Source: JAQUBU01 sp036677685 (GTDB taxonomy: Bacteria; Bacillota; Syntrophomonadia; Syntrophomonadales; Syntrophomonadaceae). From it: 64,000 nucleotides of DNA. The DNA lies in the NCBI GenBank assembly GCA_036677685.1, contig JAVBWA010000021.1, forward strand, positions 17,019 to 81,018, in the 5' to 3' direction. Below the pieces are notes generated by a model. That model saw only the letters and a program-made list of their open reading frames with translations, was not told where the DNA came from and searched no databases. This document shows, piece by piece, positions 8,468-17,191 of this stretch; position 1 is the first letter of the stretch, and every line of letters starts with the position of its first letter. The position numbers and the translations under genes are program-made.

Positions 8468-9324
8468 TCATTACCGGCTTATCAGGAGCGGGGAAAACTC
8501 AAACCATTAACTGCCTGGAAGATATGGGTTATTACTGCGTAGATAATTTGCCTCCTGCCTTGTTGTATAAATTCCTGGAATTGGGGATGCAGTCGGAAGG
8601 CAAGATCAGCAAAGTAGCACTGGTTATTGACGTACGGGGAGGCGACTTTTTCCCGGATCTTTCTCAAGCCCTTTTGGAACTGCAGGAAGCCAGTATACCT
8701 TATGAAATTTTATTTCTGGAAGCTTCCAATGAGGTTCTGGTACGCCGTTTTAAAGAGTCGCGGCGCCGTCATCCCCTGGCCAGTGGTTCCCGACTGCTGG
8801 AAGCAATTCAGCAGGAAAGAGAGATTTTGGAGGAACTCCGGGGTAAGGCCAACTTGCTTATAGATACCTCAAACCTCTCGCCCCGCGAATTGAAAGAGAA
8901 ACTTGAAAGCCATTTTAGTCGCGAAAATAATTCCGGAGGCTTCACCATTAACTTGGTTTCCTTTGGTTACAAATTAGGCATCCCTATGGATTCCGATATT
9001 GTTATGGATGTCCGGTTTATCCCCAATCCGTTTTATGATCCGGTCATGCGTAATATGACCGGCAAGGATCAGCAGGTGATCGATTATGTTCTCGATTCAC
9101 CAACTAGCAAATCCTTTGTAAGGAGGTTTATGAATTTACTAAAGTTCTTAATACCTCATTATATTAATGAAGGCAAAACCAATCTGGCAATTGCCATTGG
9201 TTGTACCGGAGGCCAGCATCGTTCGGTGGTCCTGGCGGATTATACCGGGCGGCAGCTATCGAGAATAGGCAATAATGTTATTATTCGGCACCGTGACCTC
9301 GCCCGGTATCAACTGGAGGCGTAA
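8434..9324 (+). CDS. rapZ: RNase adapter / nucleotide-binding protein RapZ (YvcJ)
   Basis: 296-residue RapZ/YvcJ family P-loop protein binding ATP and GTP; in Enterobacteria RapZ controls glucosamine-6-P synthase through small RNAs, whereas in Firmicutes YvcJ has a less clear role linked to competence. Walker A is GLSGAGKT at residues 15-22, followed by GYYCVDNLPP. The C-terminal domain carries SFGYKLGIP, the family signature DVRFIPNPFY and IGCTGGQHRSV. GGGGAGG lies 10 bases before the ATG. It abuts yvcK with no gap; rapZ, yvcK and whiA form the conserved Firmicute trio. Confidence 0.97.
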   Translation: MGENSKNLYILIITGLSGAGKTQTINCLEDMGYYCVDNLPPALLYKFLELGMQSEGKISKVALVIDVRGGDFFPDLSQALLELQEASIPYEILFLEASNEVLVRRFKESRRRHPLASGSRLLEAIQQEREILEELRGKANLLIDTSNLSPRELKEKLESHFSRENNSGGFTINLVSFGYKLGIPMDSDIVMDVRFIPNPFYDPVMRNMTGKDQQVIDYVLDSPTSKSFVRRFMNLLKFLIPHYINEGKTNLAIAIGCTGGQHRSVVLADYTGRQLSRIGNNVIIRHRDLARYQLEA

Positions 9325-10296
9325 ATGACAAATATATCAGAGGAGCCCAAAATTGTAGTTATTGGAGGAGGAACCGGTCTCTCAGTTTTGCTTAAAGGTT
9401 TAAAACGCTATACCTCCCAATTGACTGCAGTAGTAACAGTTAGTGATGATGGGGGAAGCTCAGGCCGCTTAAGAGCCGAACTGGGGGTTCTGCCTCCGGG
9501 GGACATCCGAAACTGTCTGGTTGCCCTGGCCGAAACAGAGACCATAATGGACAAAGTTTTTCAGCATCGCTTTTGTCAGAACGGCAGTTTGCAGGGCCAT
9601 AACCTTGGGAATCTGCTGCTTGTAGCCTTAACTGAAATAACCGGGGATTTTGTCTCTGCCATAAAAGAAGTAAGCAAGGTTCTGGCAGTGCGGGGCAAGG
9701 TTATTCCCGCCACCCTTGAGCATGTGAGGCTGGGAGCGGTTATGAAGGATGGAAAGTTGATAAATGGAGAGACTTCGATCAGGAAGTACGGCGCAGGAAT
9801 CGAGCAGCTTTTTCTAGTTCCCGATCACTGCATACCAGTTCCCGAAACCCTGAATTCGATAATGGAAGCCGATGCCATTGTGTTAGGCCCGGGAAGCCTA
9901 TATACCAGTATAATTCCCAATCTCCTGGTCAAGGGAATTGCTCAGGCCTTGGCGGAATCCCCGGCCCCTAAAATATATGTCAGCAATATAATGACCGAGC
10001 AGGGGGAAACCGATAATTTTGGCGCTAGTGATCACTTGCGGGTGATAATGAAATATGCTGAGCAGCCGATTATCGATTATGTTGTGGTTAACAACGGTAA
10101 GATTGATGAACAGCGCTTAAAACGCTACCAAAGCGAAGCAGCGATACCAGTGGCGGTTAACGTGAAAGAGATTGAAGAATTAGGAATAACCGTAATAGCT
10201 GAAGATCTGGTTTCCGACAGCCCCTTGGCCTGGCATGATTCCCACAAACTGGCCGGGGTGATCATGAGCATCACGGACAAAAACGGATCCCTTTAG
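9325..10296 (+). CDS. yvcK: Gluconeogenesis factor YvcK (CofD-like)
   Basis: 323-residue member of the YvcK/UPF0052 family with the CofD fold. In Bacillus it is needed for growth on gluconeogenic carbon sources and for cell-wall synthesis and is known to bind UDP-sugars. Seen here are the N-terminal nucleotide-binding loop VVIGGGTGLSVLLKGLK, TVSDDGGSSGRLR, PPGDIRNCLVAL, GHNLGNLLL and VLGPGSLYTSI. It begins directly at the rapZ stop, so the two are surely cotranscribed. Its place in a genome that must make sugars from fatty-acid carbon fits the gluconeogenic role, as inference. Confidence 0.96.
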   Translation: MTNISEEPKIVVIGGGTGLSVLLKGLKRYTSQLTAVVTVSDDGGSSGRLRAELGVLPPGDIRNCLVALAETETIMDKVFQHRFCQNGSLQGHNLGNLLLVALTEITGDFVSAIKEVSKVLAVRGKVIPATLEHVRLGAVMKDGKLINGETSIRKYGAGIEQLFLVPDHCIPVPETLNSIMEADAIVLGPGSLYTSIIPNLLVKGIAQALAESPAPKIYVSNIMTEQGETDNFGASDHLRVIMKYAEQPIIDYVVVNNGKIDEQRLKRYQSEAAIPVAVNVKEIEELGITVIAEDLVSDSPLAWHDSHKLAGVIMSITDKNGSL

Positions 10297-10399
10297 ATTT
10301 AGGAGTAAGAGGTAAAGGTTCAAACCAGACCCGGCAACTTAACCTTGTAAAACAGCAAACGCTTTTATTTGAATACTCAGTTTATACGAAAGGAATACC

Positions 10400-11344
10400 A
10401 TGAGTTTCTCAAATGAGGTAAGAAATGAACTGGCCCGTATAATTCCAGAAAAGGAATGTTGCGTAAAAGCCGAACTTCTAGCCTTAATGGCGGTAAATGG
10501 GACTGCGGATAAAACCGGAACAGGGGATATCCTGCTGCGTACGGTTGCCGAGAATGCTGCTACCGTTCGAAAAATATACAAGCTGTTTAAAGAAGCCTAC
10601 CAGCTGCAGGCTGCGGTTAAAGTTATAAAACAGCGAAGGTTTAACAAGCAGCACATTTATGAAGTAGAAACGCTTTTGCAGCCGGACAAGTTCTGGATAA
10701 TGAACGAGTTAAATTTGGCCTTTGATCAGGGGAAACCAAAAGCTTTCAACAAGCGTCTTCTGCTCAGGAAAAATTGCTGCAAGAGAGCCTTTTTAAGGGG
10801 GATTTTCTTGAGCCGGGGATTTTTAAACCGGCCCGAGGTCGATTATCACCTGGAGATAGTAGTCAATGACCGCTGGCTGGCGGCTGAAATTCAAGAACTG
10901 CTGGACAAGTTTGCCCTGGAAGCACGGGGTATAGAAAGAAAAAACAACCTGGTGCTTTATATCAAGGAAGGCGAAAAAGTAGCGGACTTTTTAAGAGTGG
11001 TTGGTGCCAGCAAAGCCCTTTTGGATTATGAGAATGTGCGCATAATTAAGTCCATGCGCAATGAAGTAAATCGCCAGGTAAATTGTGAAACTGCCAATTT
11101 GAGTAAAACCATTGATGCATCTTTGCGGCAGCTTGAGCTTATACAAGGGCTGGCCGACGGCGAGGGCCTGGAAATACTGCCGCCTCATTTACGGGAATTG
11201 GCCTTGGCTCGCCTCACTTACCCTGATTACAGCTTGAAAGAACTGGGAGCCGCTATGAACCCGCCGCTAAGCAAATCAGGTGTGGCTTATCGCATGCGAA
11301 AGCTTGAGCGATATATTGAAGAAATTCCTGATTGTGGGAATTAA
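10400..11344 (+). CDS. whiA: DNA-binding protein WhiA
   Basis: 314-residue WhiA, a DNA-binding protein with an N-terminal LAGLIDADG homing-endonuclease-like fold that has lost nuclease function and a C-terminal sigma-region-4-like helix-turn-helix. It affects cell division and chromosome segregation in Bacillus and sporulation in Streptomyces. Visible here: FSNEVRNELARI at the N-terminus, KRAFLRGIFLSRGF, and the C-terminal HTH around LPPHLRELALARLTYPDYSLKELGAAMNPPLSKSGVAYRMRK (split by the turn near PPLSKSG). AAGGAATACC precedes the ATG. The 103-bp gap after yvcK may hold a separate promoter. Confidence 0.95.
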   Translation: MSFSNEVRNELARIIPEKECCVKAELLALMAVNGTADKTGTGDILLRTVAENAATVRKIYKLFKEAYQLQAAVKVIKQRRFNKQHIYEVETLLQPDKFWIMNELNLAFDQGKPKAFNKRLLLRKNCCKRAFLRGIFLSRGFLNRPEVDYHLEIVVNDRWLAAEIQELLDKFALEARGIERKNNLVLYIKEGEKVADFLRVVGASKALLDYENVRIIKSMRNEVNRQVNCETANLSKTIDASLRQLELIQGLADGEGLEILPPHLRELALARLTYPDYSLKELGAAMNPPLSKSGVAYRMRKLERYIEEIPDCGN

Positions 11345-11475
11345 GGAACCCGATTACTTAGGGGAATGTTTTGTACAATAGAAGGTATTTAGAGCTTTTT
11401 GAAGAATATTAATGGTATACAAAAAATCAAGCATAATAAACCATATAGATAGAGAGAGATTTAGGGGGGACAATT

Positions 11476-12867
11476 ATGAAACTGGTACAAGATATTTCTT
11501 TGCAGCAACAACAAAAATTGCTGATGACACCGGAATTGCGACAAGCTATTGCCATCCTGCAGATGTCCACCCTGGAGCTTAGCGAATATATTCAAAAAGA
11601 ACTTGAGGAGAACCCCTTTCTTGAGGAAAGGGAGCGGGAAGAACAGGCAGATCTTGAAAAGGCTAAAGAAGAACAAGATAAAGCGAAACTGGAAGAATGG
11701 CTGGACTACTATAACGAAGGCGATACCGCTTATATAAACAAAGACCAGGAATTGGAGAAGTCATTTGAAAACTTCTTAACCCGCCGGCCCAGTCTATATG
11801 AACACCTGGAATTTCAATTGCATTTGGCGAGCCGGAATGAAGAAGATCTGGTTATTGGCAACTACTTGATTGGCAGTATAGACAGCAACGGATATCTTTG
11901 TATTGATCTTAAGGAAGCAGCAGGCAAATTGAGTGTCAGCCTGCAAAAGGTAAATGAAGTTCTGGAAATAATACATACCTTCCATCCCCATGGAGTGGGC
12001 GCCCGGGATTTGCCCGAATGCCTCCTCTTGCAGCTAAAACATTTCGGCAAAGAGAGTTTTCTGGCCCGCCGGATAATTGAACAGCACTTGCCTGATCTGG
12101 CCGGCGGCAAACTTAACAAGATAGCCCAGGCCCTTTGTGTTACAGTTCTTCAAGTTCAGGAAATCTCCGACTTGATCAAGACCCTGGACCCCAGACCCGG
12201 TCTACAATATAACAATAACAACGAAATAAAGTATATAATGCCGGATGTATTTGTCGAAAAAGTTGAGGGTGAGTATGTAGTAATCGTAAACGACTCTCAT
12301 TTTCCGCGCTTGATAGTTAATCATGTCTATGACAGCATCATACGCTCACATGATTCTTCCTCCCAGGACGCAAGAAAGTATCTTGAAGAAAAAATGGGTT
12401 CGGCTATCTGGCTGATCCGGAGCATTGAACAAAGGCGTATGACACTGTACAAGGTAGCTCGTTGCATAGTCGATATTCAAAGCGATTTTTTGGACCGGGG
12501 GGTTGAATATATCAAACCCCTTAACCTGCGTCAGGTAGCATCAATGGTTGAAGTACACGAATCAACCGTAAGCCGGGCAACCACCAACAAATATATTCAG
12601 ACTCCCCAGGGTCTGTTTGAGATGAAATACTTTTTCGGTACCGGGGTTCAATCTTCGCATGGCGCGGAGAAAGTATCCTCCAAGAGCATAAAACGTAAAG
12701 TGGAGGAAATAATAGCTGCCGAAGATTGCGGCCACCCCTTGAGTGATGAAGCTATTGCGGAGATTTTGAAGAAGAGAGGGATCAGGATTTCGCGGCGGAC
12801 TGTAACCAAGTACCGCCAGGAAATCGGCATATCCTCGGCCATGGGCCGCCGGAGATATGAAAGCTGA
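11476..12867 (+). CDS. rpoN: RNA polymerase sigma-54 factor
   Basis: 463-residue sigma-54. Region I is glutamine-rich and binds activator and core (MKLVQDISLQQQQKLLMTPE, then LRQAIAILQMSTLELSEYI), followed by an acidic region II, the core-binding domain, the helix-turn-helix (LRQVASMVEVHESTVSRA) and the C-terminal RpoN box ISRRTVTKYRQEIGI that reads the -24 element. All essential parts are present and the length is normal. GGGGGG precedes the ATG by 6 bases. The gene stands alone with its own terminator. I saw no convincing -24/-12 promoter in this window, so its targets are elsewhere. Confidence 0.97.
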   Translation: MKLVQDISLQQQQKLLMTPELRQAIAILQMSTLELSEYIQKELEENPFLEEREREEQADLEKAKEEQDKAKLEEWLDYYNEGDTAYINKDQELEKSFENFLTRRPSLYEHLEFQLHLASRNEEDLVIGNYLIGSIDSNGYLCIDLKEAAGKLSVSLQKVNEVLEIIHTFHPHGVGARDLPECLLLQLKHFGKESFLARRIIEQHLPDLAGGKLNKIAQALCVTVLQVQEISDLIKTLDPRPGLQYNNNNEIKYIMPDVFVEKVEGEYVVIVNDSHFPRLIVNHVYDSIIRSHDSSSQDARKYLEEKMGSAIWLIRSIEQRRMTLYKVARCIVDIQSDFLDRGVEYIKPLNLRQVASMVEVHESTVSRATTNKYIQTPQGLFEMKYFFGTGVQSSHGAEKVSSKSIKRKVEEIIAAEDCGHPLSDEAIAEILKKRGIRISRRTVTKYRQEIGISSAMGRRRYES

Positions 12868-12877
12868 CCACTAAAAG

Positions 12878-12910
12878 ACAAGGGGCGCCAGGCATGGCGC
12901 CCCTTGTTAG
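12878..12910. terminator. Bidirectional terminator between rpoN and etfA
   Basis: Perfect 12-bp stem ACAAGGGGCGCC / GGCGCCCCTTGT with a 6-base loop, between the convergent rpoN and etfA genes. The right foot touches the etfA stop codon. Confidence 0.85.
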
Positions 12911-12911
12911 C

Positions 12912-13868
12912 TTATTTATTCAGGGCTTTCTTTAATTCCGCAATCAACTGCGGTACAACCTTGTAAATATCTCCGACTATTCCATAGTTTGAAACTTCGA
13001 ATATGGGTGCGTTTTCATCGCTGTTGACAGCACAGATGACTTTCGAATCTGTGATACCGGTCAGATGCTGAATCTGCCCGGAAACCCCCAGACCGATATA
13101 GACTTCAGGTTTAACCTTGATACCCGATAAACCTATACAGGTATCTTCGGGAAGCCAGTGCAATTCCTCAGAGATAGGCCGAGTGCAGCCGATTTCGGCC
13201 CCCAGCAGTGCCGCCAGTTCCCGGGTCATTTGCAGGTCGGCTTCATTTTCCAACCCCCGGCCTACACAAACCACTACCCGTGCTTCAGTAAGATTAGCAG
13301 CTTCACGCAGGCGCGGTTTCTTATCTACAAGCTTCACAAGCGAAGGCGGCGGAGCAGGCAGTTCTATTATCTGACCTTCCCGTCCGTTCTGGGCGGAACC
13401 GGCTTTAAAATTTCCGGCCGGGATGGTAGCCATCTGTGGGCGGGTGGTACAAACAACTTTCTGTACAGCCGCACCGCCAAAAATAAGCCGTTCCATTTCC
13501 AGATTCTTATCTTTATCAAGGGTGACTCCCATACAATCGCTGCATAGTCCGGTATCAAGGGCGGAGGCGACCACAGCCGCCATTTCTTTACAGCGCAGGG
13601 AACCACCGAAAAAGAAGATATCGGGTTGCTCCTGACGGGCGATATCAGTTATTACCGGAGTATAAGAACTTATGGTTTGATCCGGTGGTAAAGCCGGCAG
13701 CAGATAGACCTGATCAGCGCCATGAGCTATATAATCATCAGCCAGAGCCCGGTCTTGCCAGAGAAAGGCGGCCAGTTTGAGGCCTAACTGTTTGGCTAAT
13801 TCCTGACCTGCATTGATAAGCTCCAGGCTGTGTTGACAATCTTCAGCTAAAATCCATATTCCTGACAT
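12912..13868 (-). CDS. etfA: Electron transfer flavoprotein, alpha subunit
   Basis: 318-residue ETF alpha subunit. With EtfB it forms the soluble FAD protein that takes electrons from acyl-CoA dehydrogenase. The C-terminal FAD domain is clear: ARVVVCVGRGLENEADLQ, GCTRPISEELHWLP, VYIGLGVSGQIQHLTG and the VICAVNSDENAPIF segment holding the conserved aspartate. The N-terminal half is the alpha/beta ETF domain. It follows etfB with no gap on the minus strand. No extra ferredoxin domain is present, so the sequence does not itself show electron bifurcation. Confidence 0.96.
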   Translation of the reverse strand: MSGIWILAEDCQHSLELINAGQELAKQLGLKLAAFLWQDRALADDYIAHGADQVYLLPALPPDQTISSYTPVITDIARQEQPDIFFFGGSLRCKEMAAVVASALDTGLCSDCMGVTLDKDKNLEMERLIFGGAAVQKVVCTTRPQMATIPAGNFKAGSAQNGREGQIIELPAPPPSLVKLVDKKPRLREAANLTEARVVVCVGRGLENEADLQMTRELAALLGAEIGCTRPISEELHWLPEDTCIGLSGIKVKPEVYIGLGVSGQIQHLTGITDSKVICAVNSDENAPIFEVSNYGIVGDIYKVVPQLIAELKKALNK

Positions 13869-14642
13869 CTACTTCACCCCCTCCACAACACCCTGTTTCA
13901 CTAAAACATCGGCCAACTGGCTGATATCTTGCGGCTCGCTGCCCAGTTTTATGCCGTTTCGTTCCATATTGGCCTTGCTGATGGATACGGTTTTAAGACA
14001 GGGTTCAAACGTGCCGGTTAACTCATCCTGGCCAATATCAATTACCGGTTTTTTGGAAGCCGCCAGAGTATCTTTAAGACCTGGTATACGCGGTGAGTTG
14101 ATATCGGGTAAAACCGTAATTAGGGCTGGCAGCGGCACTGAGAGTATTTCTACGCCATCTTCAAGTTTGCGTTCCACTATAATTTGGTTCTGTTCCAGTT
14201 CGATTTTCTGGACAAAGGAAACACAGGGAATACCCAGTTTCCCTGCCAGGCGCGGGCCTACCTGTCTGGCGTAAAGATCACTGGAACCTTCACCGCAGAT
14301 AATCAGGTCGTACTGTATCGACGAACTTATGACCTCGGCGAGAATAGATGCGGTTTGGGAAGGCTCCAGATTATCGAAGGCCGGATCGTTAATGAAATAG
14401 GCTTTTTCCGGACCACGGGAGAGCGCGTCTTTTAAACCCTTGGTGTCATCGGGTTTACCAACCGTAATAGCATTAACACTGCCGCCATGCTTTTCCTGCA
14501 GGCGTACTGCTTCTTCAATTGCATTACGATCATAATCACTGATTTTGTAATCTACCCAGTCCAGATCCAGTTCTTTGCCGGAGCCGGCCCGAATATAGGC
14601 TTCATCAACTACCCATTTGAAGCAACAAAGAATATTCGGCAT
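13869..14642 (-). CDS. etfB: Electron transfer flavoprotein, beta subunit
   Basis: 257-residue ETF beta subunit, which binds AMP (or a second FAD in bifurcating ETFs) and docks to acyl-CoA dehydrogenase. Typical segments are DLDWVDYKISDYDRNAIEEA near residues 25-45, ITVGKPDDTKGLKDALSRG, LIICGEGSSDLYARQVGPR with LAGKLGIPCVSFV, and LPALITVLPDINSPRIPGL. The etfB-etfA pair is encoded downstream of the acyl-CoA dehydrogenase on the same strand. A terminator-like hairpin at 14680-14734 separates the pair from that gene, so they may be expressed partly by read-through. Confidence 0.96.
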   Translation of the reverse strand: MPNILCCFKWVVDEAYIRAGSGKELDLDWVDYKISDYDRNAIEEAVRLQEKHGGSVNAITVGKPDDTKGLKDALSRGPEKAYFINDPAFDNLEPSQTASILAEVISSSIQYDLIICGEGSSDLYARQVGPRLAGKLGIPCVSFVQKIELEQNQIIVERKLEDGVEILSVPLPALITVLPDINSPRIPGLKDTLAASKKPVIDIGQDELTGTFEPCLKTVSISKANMERNGIKLGSEPQDISQLADVLVKQGVVEGVK

Positions 14643-14679
14643 TTGAGCTCACCTCACATTTAATGGTTAAGGGGTTATT

Positions 14680-14734
14680 AAAAATATGGGGCGAGAAGCA
14701 AGGATTATTCCCCCTATCCTATGCTCTTCGCCCC
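14680..14734 (-). terminator. Terminator-like hairpin between acyl-CoA dehydrogenase and etfB
   Basis: On the minus strand GGGGCGAAGAGCA pairs with TGCTTCTCGCCCC (one mismatch region, about 20-base loop) and is followed by ATATTTTT. It would end most transcripts of the dehydrogenase and let some pass into etfBA. Confidence 0.6.
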
Positions 14735-14784
14735 TGACATGATTTGGAGCACCTTTACAGGTCAGCCCCCCATCTTAAAGCTTG

Positions 14785-15924
14785 CTAGCGCAGTACATTA
14801 CCAGCGATTACCATACGCTGGGCTTCTGATGTTCCTTCATATATCTCGGTAATTTTAGCATCGCGCATCAGCCGTTCAACTTTGAATCCTTTGCAGTAAC
14901 CATATCCACCATGGATTTGAACAGCCTTGGAGGCGTGACGGTTGGCCATCTCGGCAGCGAAAACCTTGGCCATGGCTGCTTCTTTACTAAACGGTTTGCC
15001 TTGATCTTTCAAATAGGCTGCATGGTAGGTGAGGAAGCGTGCTGCTGAAATATCGGTATACATGTCAGCAATCATCCATTGAATAGCCTGGTTTTTGGAT
15101 ATGGGTTTGCCAAATTGAATTCTCTGTTTGGCATAACTTATGGATTCATCCAGGGCGGCCTGGGCGATCCCCACCGCCTGGGCTGCAATGCCAATGCGGC
15201 CGTGGTCGAAAGTAGCCATGGCAATCTGTACACCCTGGCCTTCCTTGCCGAGGAGGTCTTCTTTGGGAACCCGGCAATCTTTTAAAATCATTTCAGAAGT
15301 TTGGGAAGCCCGAATACCCATTTTATAAAAATGCTGGCCGACTTTTAAGCCGGGATTGTCTTTGGAAATAATGAAAGCACTCATTCCTTTGGGTCCCAGC
15401 GATTTGTCGGTAAAAGCAAAGATCACGAAAGTATCGGCTACCGGGCCGTTTGAAGTAAAGGTCTTGGTACCGTTCAGAACATAAGCATCGCCATCCAATA
15501 CAGCAGTAGTGGTAGCAGCCCCAACGTCAGTTCCAGCGCCGGGTTCGGTTACTCCAAAAGCTCCAATTTTCTGACCCTTGGCTAGAGGAACCAGGTATTT
15601 TTTCTTTTGTTCTTCAGTGCCGTAATTGAAAATAGGGCCGCTGGCCAGCGAGGTATGACAGGAAAGAGTAAATCCCGTCGCTGCACAGGAACGCGAGAGT
15701 TCTTCAACAACGATGGCATAAGTCAGGTAATCTACACCTGCTCCGCCGTATTCCTGCGGGTAAGGCATCCCCATCCAATCACCTTCGGCGAGCTTCTTAA
15801 TCACCTCTTCCGGGTAGCGGCTATTCTCATCGATCTCCACTGCAACGGGGTCTACGTACTTGCGCGTAAATTCACGCATATTTTCCCGTATCAATTCCTG
15901 CTCTTCGGATAGTTTAAAATCCAT
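14785..15924 (-). CDS. Acyl-CoA dehydrogenase (short-chain / butyryl-CoA type)
   Basis: 379-residue FAD acyl-CoA dehydrogenase of the short-chain type, oxidising acyl-CoA (probably butyryl-CoA) to enoyl-CoA, or running in reverse, in beta-oxidation. Seen: FAD-binding FGVTEPGAGTDVGAA, TFTSNGPVADTFVIFA, RIGIAAQAVGIAQAALD, the QIHGGYGYCKGFKVERLMRD segment near the end, and the catalytic base Glu363 in IYEGTSEAQRM. Substrate length cannot be fixed from sequence. The neighbouring EtfBA pair is its expected electron acceptor. A sigma-70 promoter and a palindrome lie upstream, with a MarR gene further upstream on the same strand, so MarR control is plausible. Confidence 0.95.
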   Translation of the reverse strand: MDFKLSEEQELIRENMREFTRKYVDPVAVEIDENSRYPEEVIKKLAEGDWMGMPYPQEYGGAGVDYLTYAIVVEELSRSCAATGFTLSCHTSLASGPIFNYGTEEQKKKYLVPLAKGQKIGAFGVTEPGAGTDVGAATTTAVLDGDAYVLNGTKTFTSNGPVADTFVIFAFTDKSLGPKGMSAFIISKDNPGLKVGQHFYKMGIRASQTSEMILKDCRVPKEDLLGKEGQGVQIAMATFDHGRIGIAAQAVGIAQAALDESISYAKQRIQFGKPISKNQAIQWMIADMYTDISAARFLTYHAAYLKDQGKPFSKEAAMAKVFAAEMANRHASKAVQIHGGYGYCKGFKVERLMRDAKITEIYEGTSEAQRMVIAGNVLR

Positions 15925-16010
15925 GCCAGCATCTCCCTTCCCTAAATACTAAAATTTAAGCACTCTACAATATATTCCGGTCGGTTTAATAACATCCTTC
16001 TTCTATCTGC

Positions 16011-16040
16011 ATTCTAAACAACTATTAAATAGATTGTCAA
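16011..16040 (-). promoter_or_regulatory. Promoter of the acyl-CoA dehydrogenase gene
   Basis: Minus strand: TTGACA (16040-16035), 18-base spacer, TAGAAT (16016-16011). It lies about 90 bases before the start codon at 15924 and is the only good sigma-70 match in the gap. Confidence 0.7.
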
Positions 16041-16066
16041 CAATTAATTTGTATACCAACTAATTA
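16041..16066. promoter_or_regulatory. Candidate MarR operator palindrome
   Basis: A 26-bp imperfect palindrome centred on GTATAC (16051-16056); 7 of 10 flanking positions on each side are complementary (CAATTAATTT against TAATTAGTTG). It touches the -35 box of the acyl-CoA dehydrogenase promoter. Size and symmetry fit a MarR-family operator; the regulator at 16259 is the obvious candidate. Inference only. Confidence 0.5.
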
Positions 16067-16258
16067 TCTTTCGACATGAAATGTGGCAGAATCTATCGGA
16101 CTGGATTAAGAATTATGATTGCTATTTAAGAAAGGTTTTATACAGGCATACAAGCGTAGAGATTGTGTAAGATCTCAGGGTGACCGCAAGAAGTGAAGAT
16201 CAAGGTATTCAGCAAACCAGCTATCATGGAGAAAATAATTTTCTGCAGTAAAATCCTG

Positions 16259-16675
16259 TTAATTTCCGGGGTTCAACTTATGCAGCAGTTGTTTTAGAGT
16301 TTCAGATTGGATTTCATCCATTTCGCGTACCGCTTTCTGGTTAGCGTTAAATATGGCCTGGGTAACCGGTCCTTCAAGCTCTCGCCCCTTTTGGGTCAAC
16401 AATACCTGTAAGGCGCGCCGGTCTTTGGGGTCGGCTTTTTTTTCAATTAGCCCGCGGCTTTCCATACGGTCTAGTATACCGGTAACCGTAGAACTGTCCA
16501 GGTAAAGTCTTTCGGCAATTTGCTTCACCGTTTGACCATTTTCATCCCATAGACATTTCAATACTCCATATTGCCCGGGTGTGACTCCAAAGGGAAGAAG
16601 TTCCGCTTTGAACAGGTGATGCACCGAAAGCTGCGCTTTGGTAAGTATAAAGTTTATGCACTGTTCCAATTCCAT
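16259..16675 (-). CDS. MarR family transcriptional regulator
   Basis: 138-residue winged-helix regulator of the MarR family. The recognition region is QTVKQIAERLYLDSSTVTG, followed by the wing KKADPKDRRALQVLLTQKGREL, both highly typical. Such proteins repress by binding palindromes as dimers and usually release on binding a small ligand; for this neighbourhood an acyl-CoA or fatty acid would be logical, but that is inference. It lies upstream of, and in the same direction as, the acyl-CoA dehydrogenase, with a 334-bp gap containing that gene's promoter and a palindrome. The region 16068-16258 holds nothing else I recognise. Confidence 0.92.
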   Translation of the reverse strand: MELEQCINFILTKAQLSVHHLFKAELLPFGVTPGQYGVLKCLWDENGQTVKQIAERLYLDSSTVTGILDRMESRGLIEKKADPKDRRALQVLLTQKGRELEGPVTQAIFNANQKAVREMDEIQSETLKQLLHKLNPGN

Positions 16676-16751
16676 TTTTATTCTCCTTTATTTATGCGCC
16701 GACTGTCCCAGGGTAATATATGAGGCTTGATTTTGAAAGCAATAGCGCTTT

Positions 16752-17016
16752 TTAAGCACCGGAAAAAACTGCGGAGCAGTTTCAACACAATTTAATCATT
16801 CCCGAAGGGAATCAATATAAGTGGTCCCCGTAGGGGGCAACACACCGCTGCAACGAGGCAGGAGACATATTTAAAATCATTCCCTTAGCTTCACTCAAGG
16901 CACAAAACGTAATGAAAAGATTTCTTTCAGACTTTCGCCTCGTTATAACCCGCTGTCTGTTTTGTTAATAGGACCCCGAGCGATTAAAGAAGCGGGGGAT
17001 ATTTTTTTATCTCGTT
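16752..17016 (-). repeat. Dispersed structured repeat, composite copy R3
   Basis: Reverse orientation. From the right: a start AACGAG (complement of 17011-17016), TTCTTTAATCGC, the CCTATTAACAAAACAG hairpin and GCGGGTT. Then a second start AACGAGGCG (complement of 16936-16944), 93 nt of different filling, GCCTCGTT (complement of 16852-16859), and the full tail with the three hairpins (CCCCTACGGGG, TTCCC-TTC-GGGAA, AAACTGC-TCC-GCAGTTT). It looks like one copy inserted into or fused with another. Confidence 0.75.
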
Positions 17017-17097
17017 ATTATGTAATTATACATTTTATTAAGCACTTGGCAAAAGAGCAAATATTCCTGGCAAAAAAGCATCATTTTTCATCAATTG

Positions 17098-17106
17098 TGA
17101 TATAAT
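17098..17106 (+). promoter_or_regulatory. Candidate promoter of the cggR-glycolysis operon
   Basis: Extended -10 element TGATATAAT with no clear -35. It is the best promoter-like sequence upstream of cggR and lies about 45 bases before the candidate CggR operator, the same order as in Bacillus. Confidence 0.45.
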
Positions 17107-17149
17107 ATATTATGAAAAAAGATAATTTTTGAAATGTGTTTGTGAATGC

Positions 17150-17185
17150 CGGGACTTTTTTGCCCCTCTCGTTCAGATTTGTCCC
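17150..17185 (+). promoter_or_regulatory. Candidate CggR operator
   Basis: CGGGAC-N6-GCCC-N4-CGTTCA-N6-TCCC. The known Bacillus CggR operator has the form CGGGAC-N6-TGTC repeated after four bases. Spacing is identical; the left half is well kept and the right half degenerate. It lies between the candidate promoter and cggR. If real, fructose-1,6-bisphosphate would relieve repression of the operon. Confidence 0.5.
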
Positions 17186-17191
17186 TTTCAT

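Noticed and set aside
16041..16070. Sigma-54 promoter for the acyl-CoA dehydrogenase
   Set aside because: rpoN is nearby, but no TGGCAC-N5-TTGC pattern is present; a good sigma-70 promoter is there instead.
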